Source: Candidatus Poribacteria bacterium (GTDB taxonomy: Bacteria; Poribacteria; WGA-4E; GCA-2687025). From it: DNA of 64,000 nt. Under the pieces are notes generated by a model that was not told where the DNA came from, did no database searches, and saw only the letters and a program-made list of their open reading frames with translations. The stretch is from assembly GCA_026004875.1 (NCBI GenBank), contig BPJZ01000013.1, positions 32,681-96,680 on the forward strand, written 5' to 3'. A program made the translations under genes and the position numbers. Shown here piece after piece: positions 60,460 through 64,000 of this stretch; position 1 is the first letter of the stretch; every line of letters starts with the position of its first letter.

Positions 60460-62955
60460 CTACTTGACGATAAAGATGCGTCGCCGTGCCGAAACCTCGC
60501 CGGCGTCCAGCTCCAGGACGTAGAGGCCGCTGGGCACCGGCTCGCCGAGGGCGTTCCTGCCGTTCCAGCGGGCCGCCCGACCGCGATCGGTGTAATCCCC
60601 TGCCGGGAGATGCCCCAGCGGAATTGTCCGCACCAGCGCGCCCTGTAGGTCGTAGATGCGCAGCGTCAAGAAGGCGTCTGCCCCCAACCGGAAGGGAACC
60701 CATACCTCCGGATTGGCAGGGCTGGGAAACGGTGAGAGCACCTCCAGGCGCTTGAGTCGTCCCCAGGGAAGCAAGGCGATCTCCTCAGCAAGTGGACCCA
60801 CCTCCACCGGTCCGTAGAGAACCGTTCGGTCGTTCGAGCCCAGGTTTTCCAGCAGGTAGTAGTACCGTCGGTTTGGGTCGGCGTTCCGGTCCAGAAGCTG
60901 GTACTCCTGCGGTGCGGCGGAAGCGCCCGCCGTTGTTCGGCGCGCCCGAATCGGCGTCTCGGAGACCGGCTGAAACGGCCCGGTCGGAGAGGTGCTCCGG
61001 GAGACGATCCACCCTAGGTTGCCCAGCTCCTGCGAGGAGCTCCACGAGAGCGCGACCCCGTCCAGTCGGCGCAACGCGCGAAAGTTCTCCGTTCGACTGG
61101 GGGGAGGAAGCAGCTCGATCGGAACACCGGTGCGCTGAGGGTTCCCCTGAAGCTGGGTCCACGTGGCCCGACTCATCCGCGCGCTCAATTCGTAGACAAA
61201 GACACGGCCTCCCAGCTCCGGGAAGTTGACCGGATCGAACCGGTTCTCCGGACGGTGAAGCGTCGCTAGGACCAGCTCGACGTTCCCGTCGCCCTCTAGG
61301 TCGGCAAGAACCGGCGCGGCGTCTACGTTCACGTCCAGTTGGATGTAGTCGCGCGCGGACCCGTCCCCTTCCAAGAGGAGCACCAAAGCGCCGGAGTTTT
61401 GGGGCTCGTTGGCGATGAAGACCACCTCGTCGGCGCCGTCGTTGTCCAGGTCTGCCGTCAAAAGCGGCGCCCGCGCGGCGGTGCCCAGCCGGAGCGGATA
61501 GCCGGGAACTGGAGTTCCGTCCTCCCTCCAAGCGTAGAGTAGCCCGTCCTCGTCCACGGCCAGGATCTCCCACTCGCCGTCGCCGTCTAGGTCTCCGATC
61601 GTCAACGGAGCCGGGGTTCCAGAGAGCAGCGTCTTGGGGAACCCGTTCCGCACCTCCCCTTGAGGTTCATAGGCCACAGCGCCGGCCAGCTCTCCAGCAA
61701 AGAGCAGGCTTAACCGTCCAGGGTCCAGCGGAACCAACGTCGGCGAAGAGCGGTCCACCACGCCCCCTTCGGGGAGGACCGGAAAGCCCGGCCGCGGGTT
61801 GCCGTCCACCGTCCAGCTATAAACGGCACCCTGCCAGGCGGCAACGGTGATCTCCGCCCGCCCATCGAAGTTCGCGTCTCCGATCGCTGGAGCAGCGTAG
61901 ACATAGCTCCCCGGCTCCAGGAGCAGGGGGAAGTTTTCTAATGGCTGCCCTTGATGATCCCAGGCATAAACGCCGCTCTCCCCTTCGGCGACGGCCACGA
62001 AGATCTCCAGCTCCGGGTCCAGGTCTACGTTGGCTAGCACCGGATGGGCTCGGATGACGTTAGGGGTGCGAACCGGGAACCCTTGCAGCGGAGTTCCGCC
62101 CGACCTCCAAACGTAAACCGATTGGCCCGCCGCTCCGACCAGCTCTGGCTTGCCGTCGTGGTCTACATCTCCGACGGCCAGCGTGTCTACGATCGGCTCG
62201 CCCAGGTCTAAGGGGAATCCGCTGAGCGGTCGTCCGCGGGCGTCCCAGGCGTAGAGCTTTCCATCGCTGCAGGGCGCGTAGATCTCTGCTCGTCCGTCGC
62301 CGTTCAGGTCGACCACCACCGGCGCGGCGAAAAAGTCGTCCCCGGCCTCGACCGGAAAGCCGTTCCGGAGCGGCACCGTCGCCGTCGGGACCAACGGTCC
62401 ACTCCGGGGGGACCCTCGCACCGGCTCGGAAAATTCGCCCACCTGTCCCTGAAAATCGACGCCGGCCACCGAGAAGAAGTAGGCCACTCCGTTGGCCAGT
62501 CCGTCCAAGAAGACCATCGTGCCGGGAACCTCGACGACGTTGTTCAGGCTTTCCGGCCCCAGACCCCAGTGCACCTGATAGCTGACGGCGTTGGGCAGCA
62601 AGTCCCACTGCAGCGTAACGCCCCCGTCCCGGTTGGTGACTCGGACGTTGGTCGGGGCCCCCAGCTTCAGCCCCTCTTCGCCTAAAACGAGCGTCTCCGA
62701 AGGGGCGCTCTCCGACCCGTCCGGTCCGACGGCGCGCACGAACAGTTCCACCCGCTGGCCTTCTGGGAGCGTGGCGCTCCAAAAGAGCTCCGTGACCGCC
62801 TCCGCAGGGGCGCCGTTCTGGTACACGCGGTAACCGGTCGTGAGCTCTGGAGTCGTCGGCGTCCAGAAGAGGAAGACTCGGCGCCCTTGAAGCGTCCAGT
62901 CCAAGAGCACCGGGGGCCCGGGAATCCCTAAAAGGGCGAAGGGGGTCCAGAACAC
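60460..62955 (-). CDS. Fibronectin-III / FG-GAP (VCBS)-repeat protein with FlgD-like C-terminus; C-terminal portion of an S8 peptidase fusion
   Basis: Repeated 'DLNGDGRAEIYAP', 'DVDHDGKPELVGA', 'DLDGDGEWEILAV', 'DLDNDGADEVVFI'; C-terminal 'WNGRNALGEPVPSGLYVLELDAGEVSARRRIFIVK'. Confidence 0.88.
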   Translation of the reverse strand: MFWTPFALLGIPGPPVLLDWTLQGRRVFLFWTPTTPELTTGYRVYQNGAPAEAVTELFWSATLPEGQRVELFVRAVGPDGSESAPSETLVLGEEGLKLGAPTNVRVTNRDGGVTLQWDLLPNAVSYQVHWGLGPESLNNVVEVPGTMVFLDGLANGVAYFFSVAGVDFQGQVGEFSEPVRGSPRSGPLVPTATVPLRNGFPVEAGDDFFAAPVVVDLNGDGRAEIYAPCSDGKLYAWDARGRPLSGFPLDLGEPIVDTLAVGDVDHDGKPELVGAAGQSVYVWRSGGTPLQGFPVRTPNVIRAHPVLANVDLDPELEIFVAVAEGESGVYAWDHQGQPLENFPLLLEPGSYVYAAPAIGDANFDGRAEITVAAWQGAVYSWTVDGNPRPGFPVLPEGGVVDRSSPTLVPLDPGRLSLLFAGELAGAVAYEPQGEVRNGFPKTLLSGTPAPLTIGDLDGDGEWEILAVDEDGLLYAWREDGTPVPGYPLRLGTAARAPLLTADLDNDGADEVVFIANEPQNSGALVLLLEGDGSARDYIQLDVNVDAAPVLADLEGDGNVELVLATLHRPENRFDPVNFPELGGRVFVYELSARMSRATWTQLQGNPQRTGVPIELLPPPSRTENFRALRRLDGVALSWSSSQELGNLGWIVSRSTSPTGPFQPVSETPIRARRTTAGASAAPQEYQLLDRNADPNRRYYYLLENLGSNDRTVLYGPVEVGPLAEEIALLPWGRLKRLEVLSPFPSPANPEVWVPFRLGADAFLTLRIYDLQGALVRTIPLGHLPAGDYTDRGRAARWNGRNALGEPVPSGLYVLELDAGEVSARRRIFIVK

Positions 62956-64000
62956 CGGTGCCCTCCTCTGGTGTCCAGGCGCCGTTCAATTCCCGCCTCT
63001 CGGACGCGCTGGACGACCTCGTTGGCCGTCAGCCGGGGGTGTTTTTCGAACAGAAGCGCGATCAGTCCGCTGGTGTGGGCAGCGGCCATGCTGGTTCCAG
63101 CGAAGACCACATACCGCCCGTCAGGGGTCACCCGGTCCGGACTGACGACCCCCAGCGCGTCGCGGGAGAGAGCGGTCCGACGACAAACTCGGTTGGGGCG
63201 AGCACGTCCGGCTTCTCCAAGGCCGTCCAGTCGTGGCCCGACGCTGGAGTACTCCACCCGTTCCCCGACTGGGGCGTCGGGGACGAAGCGGAACCCGACC
63301 GAGGACTCCCAGGTGTTGGCGCTCCGGACGCCCCCCCGCGGCGACGACGAGTTCGACCTCAGCGGGGCTGCTCACCACAAACCGGCTGTCCGGCATCACC
63401 CCGTCCGGATCGCCAGACGGGGGGAGAAAGCGGCCCCGGTGGATGTACAGGTCCACGGTTCCAAATCCGCGCAGCTCCAGGGCGTATCGCCCGCCGTCCA
63501 GGGGGAACGGCGTCGTCGCCGCCTTTGCTCAGGGCGACCAGGATGTGGGTCTTGTTTGGGGCGACGTTGGGCCGGGGCGTCGAGACGACCAGCGCGTCCA
63601 GCCCCCGCACCAGACCGCGCGGCACAATTCGCTCAGCCACGCCGCCGGCGGGGACAAAGTCGAACCCCATCGGATCGAAGTTCGAAAGGGAGTTGAGCGG
63701 AAAGAGAGGGCGCACCTCAACCGTCTCGGTGGCGTTAGCCCAGGCTTCAATGTACAGCACCCCGCTCGGCGGGCTCGGCGCGGAAGTAAAGCCGCCGGGG
63801 CCGATCCAGTCCGTTCAGCTCGACGCGGGCGTGGCGAAAGGTGTCCCCGTCGTTACCGGCGGCGGCCGCGGCCGCCCGTCCGGCGCGGCCGTTCAGGAGC
63901 TGGAAGATCGACCTCCTGCATCAATCCCCGTCCGTTGTGAGGGCCCCACAGAGAGCCGAAGGCTAGATTGGCCACCATCGGCCTCCCGAGCCGGTCCGCC
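62928..64000 (-). pseudogene. Subtilase (S8) catalytic region, frame-disrupted and truncated by the window edge
   Basis: 'VFAGTSMAAAHTSGLIALLFEKHPRLTANEVVQRVREAG' (catalytic Ser motif) and 'PMVANLAFGSLWGPHNGRGLMQEV' upstream, separated by several frame changes. Confidence 0.8.

Noticed and set aside
1-64000. CRISPR array, prophage or transposon
   Set aside because: No regularly spaced direct repeats, no integrase, transposase or phage structural genes recognised.

Overview
A 64 kb, GC-rich bacterial chromosomal window. It is densely coded on both strands, with no rRNA, convincing tRNA, CRISPR array, transposase or prophage that I could see. Housekeeping blocks are clear: uvrA, lon, holA, tsaB-tsaE and a purine cluster (purE-purD-GNAT-purH-purM-purF). 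They are mixed with carbohydrate and surface functions: GH116-like glucosidase, GHL10-like hydrolase, sugar ABC transporter, DUF6785-like membrane protein, CBM9/DUF5916-like outer-membrane protein, and secreted proteins with dockerin or FlgD-like C-termini. The surface-protein architecture (dockerin plus 'NYPxPFNxETWIPFxL' tail) suggests a Candidatus Poribacteria-like lineage; this is inference only. The most interesting observations are: (1) an HprK-like kinase plus PF14907-like nucleotidyltransferase pair embedded inside a sugar ABC transporter operon; (2) a set of frame-disrupted genes, several repaired by removing one G from a G6/G7 tract, while the housekeeping genes are intact; (3) a nucleotidyltransferase translationally coupled to uvrA by a GTGA overlap; (4) a HIRAN-like small protein with a very acidic tail. 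No system here can be called novel from sequence alone. Family names come from motif recognition, not from searches.
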